A DNA stretch of 64,000 nt, from NCBI GenBank assembly GCA_010909165.1, contig VJWM01000309.1, positions 31,532 to 95,531 of the forward strand, read 5' to 3'. The DNA is from Anthoceros angustus (Eukaryota > Streptophyta > Anthocerotopsida > Anthocerotales > Anthocerotaceae). This document shows positions 44,401 to 55,170 of this stretch, piece by piece (the stretch's first letter is position 1; each line of letters begins with the position of its first letter). The position numbers were made by a program, and so were the translations under genes. A model generated the notes under the pieces. The model was given only the letters and a program-made list of their open reading frames with translations, had not been told where the DNA came from and ran no database searches.

Positions 44401-45023
44401 AGTTTGATGTATGCAATGATTGCTACGTCGACATTGCCTTTGCGAGTGGTTAGCGAGTTTATGTCAAACCCGGCAAGAAGCATTGGGAGGCGATAAAAGG
44501 AGTTATGAGGTATCGAATGGTACAAAAGCTTTGTGCATATGTTTTGGTAGTGAAGATGCATGTGTGGTTGGGTACACGGATCTTTGATTATCGAGGATAT
44601 GGACAAAAGGAGGTCCACATCAGTTATGTCTTCACTGTGCCTTTGGAGATCTCATGGCGATCTCGTTTGCGATCGTGCATTCGCTATCTACCACAGGAGT
44701 ATGTTGCGGAGGCTTGCAAGGAAGCCATATGGCTTGCTCGTTTAGTGGGAGACTTGGGGATCAAGGTTGAGCGCGGTGTTGCATTGTGATAGCAGTGCTA
44801 TCAATTGGCAAGAATCCGATGTTTCATGCGAAGACTAAACATGTGGATGTGAGTATCACTTCATTCGAGAGGTGTTGGATGAGGTACAACTTGTCAAGGT
44901 TCACACGGCCGAACCCTGAGATATTCTTACCAAGGGACTCTCTACAGACAATTTGCACAAGCTCGGACGATGGGCATGAGATAGTCCATTCTTCCTCAGG
45001 TAAATTGGCCTTTAAGTGGAGGT

Positions 45024-45268
45024 TGTAAGGGTATTAAAGCCCAATGTACTTAGACTAATACACTTAGTCTAAGTTAGGTGTCGATTAAGTATCATTAGTT
45101 TAGCTAAGCTAATCACTAGGAAGCTTCTTGCTCCTTCCTAGAGGCTTCTTGTGGACCTTCCTAGAGCCTAGAGGTATAAATACCCGCCCTCATCTCAATG
45201 TGAGAGATACATTGCCTCTTCCTCTCCTCTCCTCTTTCCACTATCATGGGCTGCCACACGATCCTTCA
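45024..45268 (+). repeat. 3' LTR of the Copia element
   Basis: 245 bp, same ends as the 5' LTR, preceded by the purine-rich tract aagtggaggt (45014-45023). It is shorter than the 5' LTR, mainly through losses around the CTTCTTG...CCTAG region and the sequence before tataaata. Confidence 0.95.
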
Positions 45269-45740
45269 GGCGTTATGTATATTGCGGCGATAGGGAAGCT
45301 TCCCGAGATAGCGCTCATCGCTTCTGTGAGCTCCACAGTTCCCACCTACCTAGGCGTATGGGCGCCACATTCTCAACCAGACGCCGTGTACATCCAACAA
45401 GGCCACATCCAGGCCCTGGGATCCATAGACGTGCTAATTGCTGGCTGGGAATGCCAGGGGTTCTCCCAACCAGGCCCTGGAGCAGGGTTGGAGGACCATC
45501 GCAATGGGTTGTTTCGAGACCTGCACCAGATCTTGGCATGGGTTTAACAGGAAAATCCATAGTATGGTTATCTTCTCGAGAACACCCAGCGCAGCTTGAC
45601 AAGAGAGACTCCGTGCGGCAGGACATGGCAGTCGTGGAGCACCATCTTGGTGCTCCCTTTCTTTTGATCTTTGTCCGGTCTGATTATACTTCGCTGCCGC
45701 AACTATTGGACCAACCTCATCCCTGGTTCAGTCTTGACAC
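45269..45740 (+). pseudogene. Retrotransposon C5-cytosine methyltransferase, 3' part
   Basis: Continues the frame broken at 41200: RYVYCGDREASRDSAHRF straight after the target duplication. Then, in another frame, GSIDVLIAGWECQGFSQPGP (catalytic Cys codon 45452-45454, in ECQ instead of the usual PCQ) and LEDHRNGLF. GYLLENT (45566-45586) is the motif VI counterpart of ENV, QLDKRDSVRQDM with VEHHLGAPFLL follows, and LRCRNYWTNLIPG (about 45688-45726) is the motif VIII/RNYW block. Three or more frameshifts and stops make the copy inactive. The target-recognition region is short or absent. It lies between protease and RT of the Gypsy element. Confidence 0.8.
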
Positions 45741-45774
45741 TTGCGCTCCGCAACACGAAGCGGGATCCCACCCT

Positions 45775-46190
45775 TGCTGGGATGCATAGGTACCTATCCA
45801 CAATCACGGCGTTGATAATAATCGCCACACATTCTCTTCTCCGTCCATAAGCCCGGCCCTCTTAGGCGCAACATTCAGCAGTAATCGAACTCGAGGTCCC
45901 ATCAGCCCCGCTCAAACAATTCCTTGCACCTTGCATCCACCATCTCCCACTCGGATTGACTCGATACCTCCTGCGATATGGGCTCCGGGCTTGTGAGGTT
46001 GATCCACGAAGGTTGTGGCGTTGCTTCAACTCTTTCATGGAGAACGAAGCAATCACCGCATTTGGTTAATGCCCGAATCTGCCTTTCCTGTTCATCAGTG
46101 AGCTGTGGTCCCATGCACCCGTTGAACGTTTTAGCAGTGAGTGGCAACTTGGCTGATGGCTCTTGCCTCACATCCACCTTGAAGGTTGAT
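45775..46190 (-). pseudogene. Inverted Gypsy pol segment (pre-RT to RT fingers)
   Basis: On the minus strand: QLTDEQERQIRAL, then SWINLTSPEPISQEV with EMVDARCKELFERGLMGP. This matches the 'IEL..D.PI...R..S..E..I.D.KC.ELL.AGLI.P' region just before Gypsy RT. Further on, LWTEKRMCGDY and INAVIVDRY match the RT fingers. The RT palm and RNase H continue on the plus strand from 46715. The segment has therefore been turned round within the element. Confidence 0.7.
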
Positions 46191-46687
46191 CACGGACAAA
46201 AGCAGTGGTGCTGCAAGACTCCCCCCTTCGAGCCTAAGGCAGGCAAGGATAGCCAGGAAAAGGTAGGTGCACTGCATCTGCGGGACAGGCCATGGCTACA
46301 AGGCCTACAAGAGTGCCTCTGGTTAGTAGCTTGAAAGCCAAGCATAAGCTCACAAGCCAAGTGATGCAAGTCCATAGCTCGGATAAGCGGCCGCGTTGAG
46401 AGATTGAACCTGCGGTCTTCGCCGTGACATGTCTTTGGAAAGCCAAGCATAAGCTCCACCGAGCAAGTGGCGTGGAGTCCATAGCTCGACCGATTAAGCA
46501 CAGTTGAGGCCCCCGCTGCTGGTGCCTGCGCGAGGCATGTGGAAGCCCATGATCTACTCACGCTCCTCAATGCGGGGCTCTTCCCATTGCTTTGTGTTGT
46601 TGTAACAACAATCCAGCCATTGCCTGACAGGCAAAGGAGCCAGGAAAGCTCACCAAGGTAGGCAATGTTTTGCGAGGCTGACCAGGT
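46191..46687. repeat. Spacer with about 107-bp duplication
   Basis: gaaagccaagcataagctc...caagtg...gtccatagctcg occurs at about 46331 and 46438. The spacer separates the inverted pol segment from the RT palm. Confidence 0.6.
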
Positions 46688-47700
46688 GTGTTGGTTGGGT
46701 GCCAGGGCGGTCGCTCACTAGCGAGCACAAGTGAGATCTTTGACAGCATCGGCAGATCTGTCTACTTCTCCATACTGGACCTAAGGCAAGGGTTCAACCA
46801 AGTGCCGGTGGCACCAGAGGACATCAAAAAGACAGCCTTTCACGGATCACAGCAGCTCTGGGAGTGGCTCGTGATGCCGTTCGGCTTCACGAATGCTCCA
46901 GTCACCTTCCAGAGGATTATGGACATAGTTCTGGCCGGGTCAGCCAACCTATTGTGCTATATAGATGATGTCCTCGTGCACAGTGTGGACTTTGAGTCCC
47001 ATTTGGAACACTTGGAGGACCTTTTCCAGCGCCTAAGGAAGGCTCAGCTCACGTGCCATCCAGCCAAATGCGAATTTGGTATGGATACAGTTGCATATTT
47101 AGGTCACAGGGTATGATGCCACACTCAGCTAAAGTGCAGGCCATTTTGCAGGTCAAGGAGCCCACTAACGTCTCTGCCCTGCGAGCATTCCTTGGCCTTT
47201 GCAATTATTATCGGATATATATCCAGAACTTCAGCCGCATTGCTAAGCCTCTCAACGACCTGCTCGGGAAGGACGTGGTATGGACTTGGACTAAGGCTAT
47301 GCAGGAGGCGTTTGACACTCTTAAATCCAGGTTGACCACTGCACCTGTGATGGCCAGACCTGATTTCAAGCAGCCGTTTGTGCTACACACGGAGTGGAGC
47401 AGTTTGGGCCTTGGGGCAGTTTTGGCTCAGCATGATGAAGAAGGGAATGAGAGGGTGATAGCCTATGCGTCCCGTAGTAATAACAAGGCGGAGGCCAATT
47501 ACAGTAGCTATGAAGGTGAATGCCTCGCCGCTGTTTGGGCAGTTTGCCACTTCCGACCTTATCTCTATGGACAGACATTTACACTGGTAACAGACCACCA
47601 GCCCCTCAAGTGGCTCATGGCCAACACAAAGCTCAGCGGCAAGCTGGCTGGAAGGGCCATGATCCTTCAGGACTATGATTTCCAGGTGGTTCATGACTAG
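46688..47700 (+). pseudogene. Ty3/Gypsy RT palm and RNase H
   Basis: SEIFDSIGRSVYFSILDLRQ and GFNQVPVAPEDIKKTAF, then MPFGFTNAPVTFQRIMD, the active site CYIDDVLVHS (about 46959-46983) and the connection LGHRV. After a frameshift near 47110 come VSALRAFLGLCNYYRIYIQN, KPLNDLLGKD, the RNase H start FVLHTEWSSLGLGAVLAQHD (the usual T-D-A-S is changed to T-E-W-S) and TLVTDHQPLKWLM. It ends in FQVVHD and a TAG at 47698-47700, where families read VVHRPG. It belongs to the methyltransferase-bearing element. Confidence 0.95.
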
Positions 47701-47829
47701 GTCCGGCATCGTAATCGCGACATCGTCAGAATCCGGACAAAACACGACATTACCGAGGCAAGGCAGGATTATGAGCCTTATGTACCCTTCAAGGTCGCTG
47801 CTTTGGTGGCTATGGTGTGTGTTGGCGAT

Positions 47830-48045
47830 TACTGACATTGTACCCGATTAGCTATGACATTTGGGAGGATCCTTACACTACAATATCGCAAACATGGATG
47901 GATGTGATGTTGTCATTACAATTTGACAGTCAAGCATCGTGCCGCCACCTATTGGCGAGATGGTTATGTTATTAGTCGGCACATGGAATTGAGCGCTTTG
48001 TGCCGCCACCGGTGACAGTCGATCTGATCCGCCACACTAGCCCAC
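47830..48045 (+). pseudogene. Gypsy integrase N-terminal trace
   Basis: Broken frames give DIWEDPYT (about 47858) and ERFVPPPVTVDLIRHT (about 47993-48040), resembling the linker and the start of the zinc-binding integrase N terminus in the same element. Homology then stops; the integrase core is absent. Confidence 0.5.
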
Positions 48046-50770
48046 TACATACTATGCATCTTCTTGGACCCGGTATGGAGTCACACCCATATTTCACCTC
48101 CGATTCACCTCATCCTTGCCAATAAGCGAAACTTCTATGCACTCCATGCTGCCCGGATGCATAAGAGCTTCGCACAGAAATGTGTTCTTGCACTGACACC
48201 ATCACCGGATTTTGCAACCTCCGCCGTGGGAGAGGACTCGCGACTCTAAGGGCTCTCTTCAAAATAGCACGCACCATCATGCTCTCCCTTGCCATGGCCA
48301 CTCCCAAAGTATGACCACGATGTTGCGACCACCATCAAGCTAGGGTACCGGAGATGAAGTATGAAGGTCGACATGCCTTGAATTGACTTGTCTTTGCTCT
48401 GTCCGACCAGCACCAATGCTCCCGAGGTCTTGGGAACCCCGAATCCAACATCCACCGCCGGTGCTTCATCAAAGGTTGAGCGAAGAGCGTGTCATGCACA
48501 AGGTCAGCGATGTAGAAGTGGTAGTATTTCGAATGTTTGCAGGGTTGTCGCATCTAGGGGCCATTGCGCTGAGAAAACCGTAACGAGGATGGAAACCGGT
48601 CATTCTCGCCAATGCATGGACTGGATTTCATCTTGGACTCCAAATGCGTGATGCAGAAAATCCATAACCGAGACAACCACATCGGATGGAAACCACTCTA
48701 GGCAATGCCGAACTCCAACCGCCATCGAACAAAGTCATGGAGAATGAAATCCTTCAACTTGCCCTTGAAGAACTCAACAAATTCGCTGGATGTGTCTCCA
48801 TGAAGACAAGTTTGATCCGTTTCTTATCCGCCCATCCACATCCTTGCCCACAACTTGGTATTGGAAGCATCTCCATTTTAGAAGAGCATTAGGTCAACAT
48901 TTATAAGTCTCCATGATGAACTTAAGCTTATTCACCCATATAGGACACAAGTGCCTTGCAGACATGCCAGAGCATGCCAATCTGCATCAGCTGCCTTCGC
49001 ACAAAGAGCACTTTGACAAAGCAGTCTCACTGACGCCACACATGTGGAGGGAGCATTACAAACAATGGGAGATGTACCTGCTGGCAAAGCACAGACCTCA
49101 CAAGAACAATGGCAAAGACCACGGGGATGGACACGAGAGAGAGTCCCACGGAGGCCATTCAACGCATCCTTCAAAAAGGCCATCTCCACATGATACCGGC
49201 AACAACAAAGATTACGCCTGCAGTGCTCTTCACAAAAATGGCTTCAACTTCTCAAAGCTCCCTGCCCTACTTGAATGGGTGTTCCTCACAAAAGCGCAGT
49301 AGAACGATGCCCCACACATGCGATCTGCCACACCTCAGATGAACTTGAACACCAGTGCCACAATTTGCCCACAAGTCCCCAAGCGGATGCCTAATTGAAG
49401 TTCGGAGCAACATCTACACTAAGCATTTACACAGTGAAATGAGTCGAAAGCTTACAAACCCAGCTTTGCCAGCGAGCCTCGACTTGGTACATGCAACTGC
49501 TACACCTCAAATGAACCAGATCGGACCAAATTTTTCCGTCATGTCCCCAAGCGGATGGCCAACTAAGGTTACAATCAACATGTACACTAGGCATTCACAC
49601 ACACTCGACAGGAGATGCCCAAACGGCATGTAAAGGCAACCAGCAATAACATGGATTTGTGCATCACACAAGGCACAAGACCATGACCCAAACGTACTTG
49701 CGACATGTCAAGAAAGTGCGTGATGTGGGTGATGAAGGTTTTAGGCTTCTGTCGCAGCTTGGTATCTTTGTGTTTGTGAAGGGCCAGCGATTCCCAAAAG
49801 CGGGCGATGCTTGCTTTCACATAGGCGGAGGATGACTTGCTTTGACCTTGCCCACACCATGTTCTCGGCACGAAACATATCCTCCTCACGGTGCTCAAAG
49901 CTTGATGGATCTCGCCTCCTGCTCACTCCTATGTGCCGAGAAAGGCTCGAAACCGGACCCTTTCCTTGGATATCCTCGATAAGATAATGTTGAACAAGGT
50001 GTTCCTTGCCCAATTTGTCACCAACTTGAACATCCTTTAAACTTGTGCAAGCCTCACGCACATTCTTCAACAACAATGCTCCCAATTGGCATCTTTGGCA
50101 TCTGTCGAGCTCTTGGTCGAAACATCTTGACAATGGCGGTTACTAAACTTCTCGAATGTCTTGGACATTCGTGTATCCACTTGTAAGCTCTAGGCGATGA
50201 CCTAATTTGCGAGCCACATCACGCTTGCGGCGTAGCATTCCTTAACACGAAGCGGCCATAGCTCGCCGCTCTCTAAACTGCAGACGGGTTGAAGTTTGGG
50301 CACCACGAGTTTCTTGCACAGTAGCATTGCATCCTCTTACATTCCACCTTCCTCTCTTCTTTGCATGGGTCCCCTCGTTTGACCTCTGCACTGAGGAATA
50401 CCAAGATTCCTTGTTAGTCTCCTTCACGGCAACTCTTGAACACCAGCTTCACTAGAAGATGCTTGACTTATCACACCACAGGCTGGGCTGGCATCTGTTG
50501 TTTACTTGCGACCATCGGCTCCATTGGGCGGTTGATGGTGGCCGAGCCATGCACGCTACATGCACCCTAAACAAAAGCACTGCTAGCTCTTGGACTCCAA
50601 CTTTGTACCGCACAAGAACAAGCCGGGCACAACCCTAAAAGCGATCACCTCTCAAGCTCGCCTCCACGGATCCGGTTGTAGGGGTGTGGGACCGGCACAA
50701 TCGTGTGATCCTACAAGGTGATCACGATACCACCGTGCATATCCGCGGTTCCCTCGGCGGGTTCCATGAA
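48046..50770. other. Anonymous repeat DNA
   Basis: Open frames on both strands (for example 48913-49302 plus, 49741-50133 minus) carry no domain I recognise. A roughly 171-bp unit is present twice, at about 49328 and 49500 (c(c/t)acacctca(g/a)atgaac ... gtccccaagcggatg). It could be untranslated DNA or LTR of the preceding Gypsy element. Confidence 0.4.
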
Positions 50771-50774
50771 AGCC

Positions 50775-51425
50775 CATCAAGAACCAGATTAGAAATACAA
50801 TGAACCAAGGACCACCTAAACCCAATGCATACCACGCCACCTCGCCTACCACTTCCGCCACCTCAATCCACCACTCCTTGCCACCTTGCCACCCGTACCA
50901 CAGTCCCCGCCACCTCAACCCACCACTCCCCGCCACATATACCCACCACAATGAGATCGGTCAAAAGAAAAGTTTATCAAACATGCAATCTAGGAAGCGA
51001 ACAAGCTCCACAACCGGGTTCCAGCTCATGCTACATACCTGTCCACCAGACCTCAAGATAAGCCTACTCTCCGCTCGGTGGCCGAGATTTCGCTCGCAAA
51101 TGCGGTGGTGTGGCGTGACCTCTCGAAGAGATGCAGACGATCTCCAATCGACGGAGTCCGCAAGAAAGCCCATCAAGAACCAACAGCTAGAAATACAATG
51201 AACCAAGGACCACCTAAACCTAATCGCGACACCGCCACCTCGCCTACCACCGCCACGCCACCTCAATCCACCACTCCTTGCCACCCCTTTGCAGTACCCA
51301 CGTCCGCCACCTCAATCCACCACTCCCCGCCACATATACCCACCAGAGATCACCCAAAAGAAAAGTTTATCAAACATGTACGCGGATAAACTAACTGCGC
51401 TCCACAACCGGGTTCCAGCTCATCT
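50775..51425. repeat. About 393-bp satellite-like unit, copies 1-2
   Basis: agcccatcaagaacca...agaaatacaatgaaccaaggaccacctaaacc starts at about 50775 and again at about 51168. Each copy includes cacctcaatccaccactcc, aaaagaaaagtttatcaaacatg and tccacaaccgggttccagctcat. Copies 3-4 lie at 54500-55170. Confidence 0.85.
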
Positions 51426-51694
51426 ACAGGTTTTCGATGCTCGAGTGCACTCCCGACTCCGGAGTAGGTCGGACCCTTTCGAAGAACCTCGGACAGCTCG
51501 GGTATTGGGATAAGTCCGATCTACCCGGGTCAAAACAGATAAGTACGCCAGGAAAGTACCTTAGAAGTTGGGTCGTGAGTTAGATCGAGCGCGCCACGTG
51601 GGCGGACTCGGAATGGAAGAAGCAGGCATGAGAGCCGGGGCCGTAGCCGCAGTGGTTATAAGCGGTATTCACGCCCGCGTGCTGCGCGACAGCG

Positions 51695-51777
51695 TAAGGC
51701 CAGAGTAGGCGGAAGCGTAAGGCCAGAGTAGGTGGAAGTGTAAGGCCAGAGTAGGCGGAAGCGTAAGGCAAGAGTAA
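51695..51777. repeat. 23-bp tandem repeat, 4 copies
   Basis: gcgtaaggccagagtaggcggaa repeats nearly four times, with single-base changes in the later copies. Confidence 0.85.
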
Positions 51778-53496
51778 GCCATGCAGGCCCCTGACAATTA
51801 CGGACAAGAAGAGCCACCCTCCACGCCGCTACATTTGCCGACGGCGAGAGGCAAGGCCGAGGTCATTCTCCCAAGTAACCAGCAGCGATCTTCGCCGCTC
51901 GCCCGGACACCGGCCCTGGCGTTGTCTTTGATCACCAGCACCCTTCTGCAGCTCGACTTGCTGGAGGAAGCAATTGACGCCGCGGCCAAGGAGCGAACGA
52001 CCGGAGCCTCACACTCCAACAAATGGACAGTATGAGCGGAGATGGGACCAAGAAAGCGGCGGAGGTCGAGCGCAACATTGTCACCCGCTATCCTCCGACT
52101 TGGCCGTATGGAGGAGGCGGGGAGTTGGTCGAGGAGTGCACTGGACGTTTCAGTCGTCGACATTTGACAAGAAAGTCACCCTAGTCCGAGAAGCGGAAGA
52201 TGTTGGCGGCAGCCAACAAGGAGGTTGATCTAAAAGCCTTCGAGAGGACCCTAGGAGGTGGGATGGAGGTCCCGAGGGCGGGGCAGAGGGAGGAAATTCA
52301 AGGCCGGAGGGAAGATAGAGGCGGCAAAGGCCGCCCATCGAAGCCGTGAACGGACCACCAATGGTGGGCGATGTGAGTTGCTAGGCGGAGGAGGCGGTGG
52401 CATGTGATAATTGTCCACTAGAACATGCTCACCAAGGTAGATCACCTTGGTGACAATAACTGGTGTTCCCGCATGCGCCATGCAGAGGAAGCCGACTGGG
52501 AAGGATCATCTTCGCCAAGATCAATCATGAAGCTCACAGGCGAGTGTGAAGCCTCCGCTTGGCTATCGCTTCTAATTCATGTGGGGCACGCGGACCTCCA
52601 AGGAGGGAAGAGGAGCGCGCATTCCGGAAGGGACCGCCGCTCAGGAGGCGTAAGGAAAACCCAGAGGTGGAAGCCCGCCCGTCCCGAGCAAGCGAGAGGG
52701 CGGAGGAGGCGGCGAGGAAGGGTGATTCCATACTTGAGCGACTCCTCGCCACCAAGGGAAGTGTGGAGGACATCCCGCTCCTCCTCCCGGTGCCCAGCGG
52801 CCAGTCTCAGCAGAGGCGGCCCAGGCCCGTGGCCCAGCCCGACACCCACCACCCACGACGGCCGATGAGCCCGACGGACTCGCTTGGGGGCCAAGAAAGC
52901 GACGTGCCACCAATGCAACACCCCGGACGCGGTGCCTTGCCCGCCAACGGAGTGGCAAGAAGTCAAGAAGGCGGTGAGAAGGGCGAAGGCCCAAGGAGCG
53001 GGAGGCCAGCAGCCCCACCGGAGTCGGCCCTGCCTCCGACGGGAGAGGCAGAGGGTCACCTCGAACCCCTCACCCCTCCGAGCCCTGTGGAGAAAGAGGC
53101 GAACAAGGAATTGGCGCCAAGAGGGCCAAAGAAGGTGAGGCTCCTGACTACTGGACCTAAGGGCCCCGATTAGGTGAGAGCCCAGCCCGACTCCGGATCA
53201 TGGTATGGAGGTCCTTGGCGGACCGAGATGCCCGCCCCACAACGGACTTCTTGGGGGCCTCACCGGGCGCTGGAAGAGACACGGCGGTCCTGCTACTGCC
53301 ACGGTGATGCCTGGGTCTCTGGACGGCCGAGAAGACCTGTGGAGGTGGAAGCCACAAGGAGGCGCATGGTGCTCCTCCGTGAGCAGATGGAGGCGGCCCA
53401 GAGGCGAGGAGGAGAAGCCTCGGCCGCATCGGGAGGGAAGCGCCGGAGGCCGAGAGGAAGTCGTCCATTCGATGATCGACTAAGTTTCTTCACCGA

Positions 53497-53985
53497 GTGA
53501 GCAAAGGTGCATGTGAGGCCCAAGCACGGAGGATCTCCGCCAACGGGGAGGAGGCGCAGGAGGCGGAGAGGGCTCGAGACCTAGAGGCGGCCCGCCGCCC
53601 AACATCGCCAGCCGAGGCTCACCAAGGCAAGGAAGCGGAAGCCACAAGAAAGGTCGACCGGATCACTATCGACGTGATCGAACCGGTGGAGGAGGCGGTG
53701 GAGGAGGCCCAAGCACGGAGGAGGCCCAAGCACGGAGGAGGCCCAAGCACGGAGGAGGCGGAGGAGGCGCTGAGGTCAAGACCCGGGAGATCGGGACCCT
53801 GTGGTGCACTGCAGGAGGTAGAGGGCGGCGGGGAGCCGGAGGACAAGAAGGATACCTTGAGCCGCAACTCCAAGACGACGGAAAGCAGGGGTTCTCAACC
53901 CAGAGAATTAAGACTTCGAGCGGAGATAGAGCGCCCCAGCCTCCGCTTGAAGACGGAGGAGAATAGGCGACGGCAAGGAGTTTGA
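53497..53985 (+). CDS. Glu/Arg/Ala-rich coiled-coil-like ORF
   Basis: A 162-codon frame, rich in Glu, Arg and Ala (EEAQEAERARDLEAARRP), with one low-complexity patch around codons 70-88 caused by the 17-bp repeat. No named domain. It may be a gag fragment of the GC-rich insert or a chance frame favoured by the base composition. Confidence 0.25.
   Translation: MSKGACEAQARRISANGEEAQEAERARDLEAARRPTSPAEAHQGKEAEATRKVDRITIDVIEPVEEAVEEAQARRRPKHGGGPSTEEAEEALRSRPGRSGPCGALQEVEGGGEPEDKKDTLSRNSKTTESRGSQPRELRLRAEIERPSLRLKTEENRRRQGV
53703..53762. repeat. 17-bp tandem repeat, 3 copies
   Basis: gcccaagcacggaggag at 53707, 53724 and 53741. As 17 is not divisible by three, the same frame reads it as AQARR, PKHGG and PSTEE in turn. 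A single copy recurs at about 54168. Confidence 0.9.
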
Positions 53986-54499
53986 CGCCGCGAGGCCGCA
54001 GCAGGTGGAGGAAGTCGAGTCGACGGATACCGCCCGCCTGGAGAAGGAAGTAGCGGACCTCGGAAAGGATAAACGGAGGGAAGAAAGCACGGAGGAGAAG
54101 CAACCCCGCCCTGCTACAGAAGTGAGAGGGAGCTCGGCTCCATGGCCCGCGAACCGGTGGAGGAGGCCCAAGCACGGAGGAGGAGAACCGAGCGAGCCAA
54201 GGCCGCAGGAGGTGACGGAGGCCGCCTTGACGGCATCAAGGGAGTCCGCCCGCCTGCCAGGTAAGCTTAGCCACGAGACGGCCGCAGCCGGACAACATGC
54301 CACCGCCGAGCACCTCCGAGGAGGGAGGGTGCCCGGCTCATGTGGAGGAGGCGATTCAACAAGTCGATCGACCGCTTACTACCACGCAGAGCTCCTCAAG
54401 GCTTTGAGGTCTGCGCCACCCTAGGCAGGAGGTGGACTTCCGGAAGGCGGAAGAGCAAGGGAGGAAGGACCCGGGGCGGCCTCCCGGGGCCTCCTGCCA

Positions 54500-55170
54500 C
54501 CCTTGCCACCCTGCCATGTGTCCCCACCTCAACCCACCACTCCCCGCCACATAGACCCACCATTGAGCTCGGTCAAAGAAAAAGTTTATCAAACATGCCG
54601 CAGATCTAGGCAGTCTAACCTGTGCTCCACAAATCTGGTTCCAGTTCTCATGCTACATACTCCCTGTCCAGCCAGACCTCAAGATAAGCCTACTCTCTGC
54701 TCAGTGAGTGCTGAGATCTGCTTCCTCGCAGCACGGTGGTGTGGCGGTGACCACTTCTCTGAGAAGAGATACATACAGCATCTCCAATCGATCGGAGTCC
54801 GCTTCAAGAAAGCCCATCAAGAACCAACAGTTAGAAATACAATGAACCAAGGATCACCTAAACCCAACTGCATACCCTGCCACCTCTGCCTACCACTTCC
54901 CTGCCACCTCAATCCACCACTCCCTTGCCACCCGTATGAGTCCTGCCACCTCAACCCACCACTCCCACATAGACCCACCATGTTGAGCTCGTCCAAAGAA
55001 AAGTTTATCAAACATGCCTGCAGATCTAGCGGTCTAACTGCGCTCCACAACTGTTCCAGTTCTCATGCTACATACTACATCAGACCTCAAGATAAGCCTA
55101 CTCTACTTATGGTGAGTCGAGATCATACATGGCAGTTGTGGCGGTGACCTCTTCTCGAGAAGAGATACGC
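54500..55170. repeat. Satellite-like unit, copies 3-4
   Basis: Same unit as at 50775-51425: cccaccactcc, aaagtttatcaaacatg, ctccacaa...gttccag, agacctcaagataagcctactct, aagcccatcaagaaccaacagttagaaatac. It starts mid-unit at the edge of the GC-rich insert. A last trace (cgccacctcaatccaccactcg) appears at about 55290. Confidence 0.85.

Larger units (their letters stand above)
41201..45268 (+). mobile_element. Ty1/Copia element with both LTRs and target duplication
   Basis: About 4.07 kb between a 5' LTR (41201-41460) and a 3' LTR (45024-45268), both TG...CA. It is flanked by the 5-bp direct repeat GGCGT (41196-41200 and 45269-45273). The primer site TGGTATCAGAGC (41463-41474) fits initiator tRNA-Met. 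Inside, in order: gag (LWQKLCDLYEKQSAASQVYW), a CCHC knuckle (CHYCHKG, about 41917), a protease trace (WIIDS, about 42119), integrase (FVTFIDDFSRKVWVYPL; CIFLGYGDYGEMGYRLWDP), RT with YVDDML (44092) and RNase H to about 44950. The gag N terminus is missing, and frameshifts and stops are frequent, so it is non-autonomous now. Confidence 0.95.
51426..54495. mobile_element. GC-rich insert splitting the satellite array
   Basis: About 3.07 kb of very GC-rich DNA lie between satellite copies 2 and 3. It holds several Glu/Ala/Arg-rich open frames on the plus strand (52559-53173, 53497-53985, 54005-54424) with coiled-coil-like composition, perhaps gag remnants of a retroelement. No RT, integrase or terminal repeats were recognised, so the element class is unknown. 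Confidence 0.4.

Noticed and set aside
41201-45268. Copia element as intact and autonomous
   Set aside because: LTRs and target duplication are good, but gag is truncated and pol has many stops and frameshifts.
49500-50133. Cytochrome P450 remnant (GHPLGDMTEKFGPIWFI on the minus strand)
   Set aside because: The short match recalls a P450 N terminus, but no I-helix, ExxR or haem-Cys motif lies nearby, and the string is part of a 171-bp duplication.
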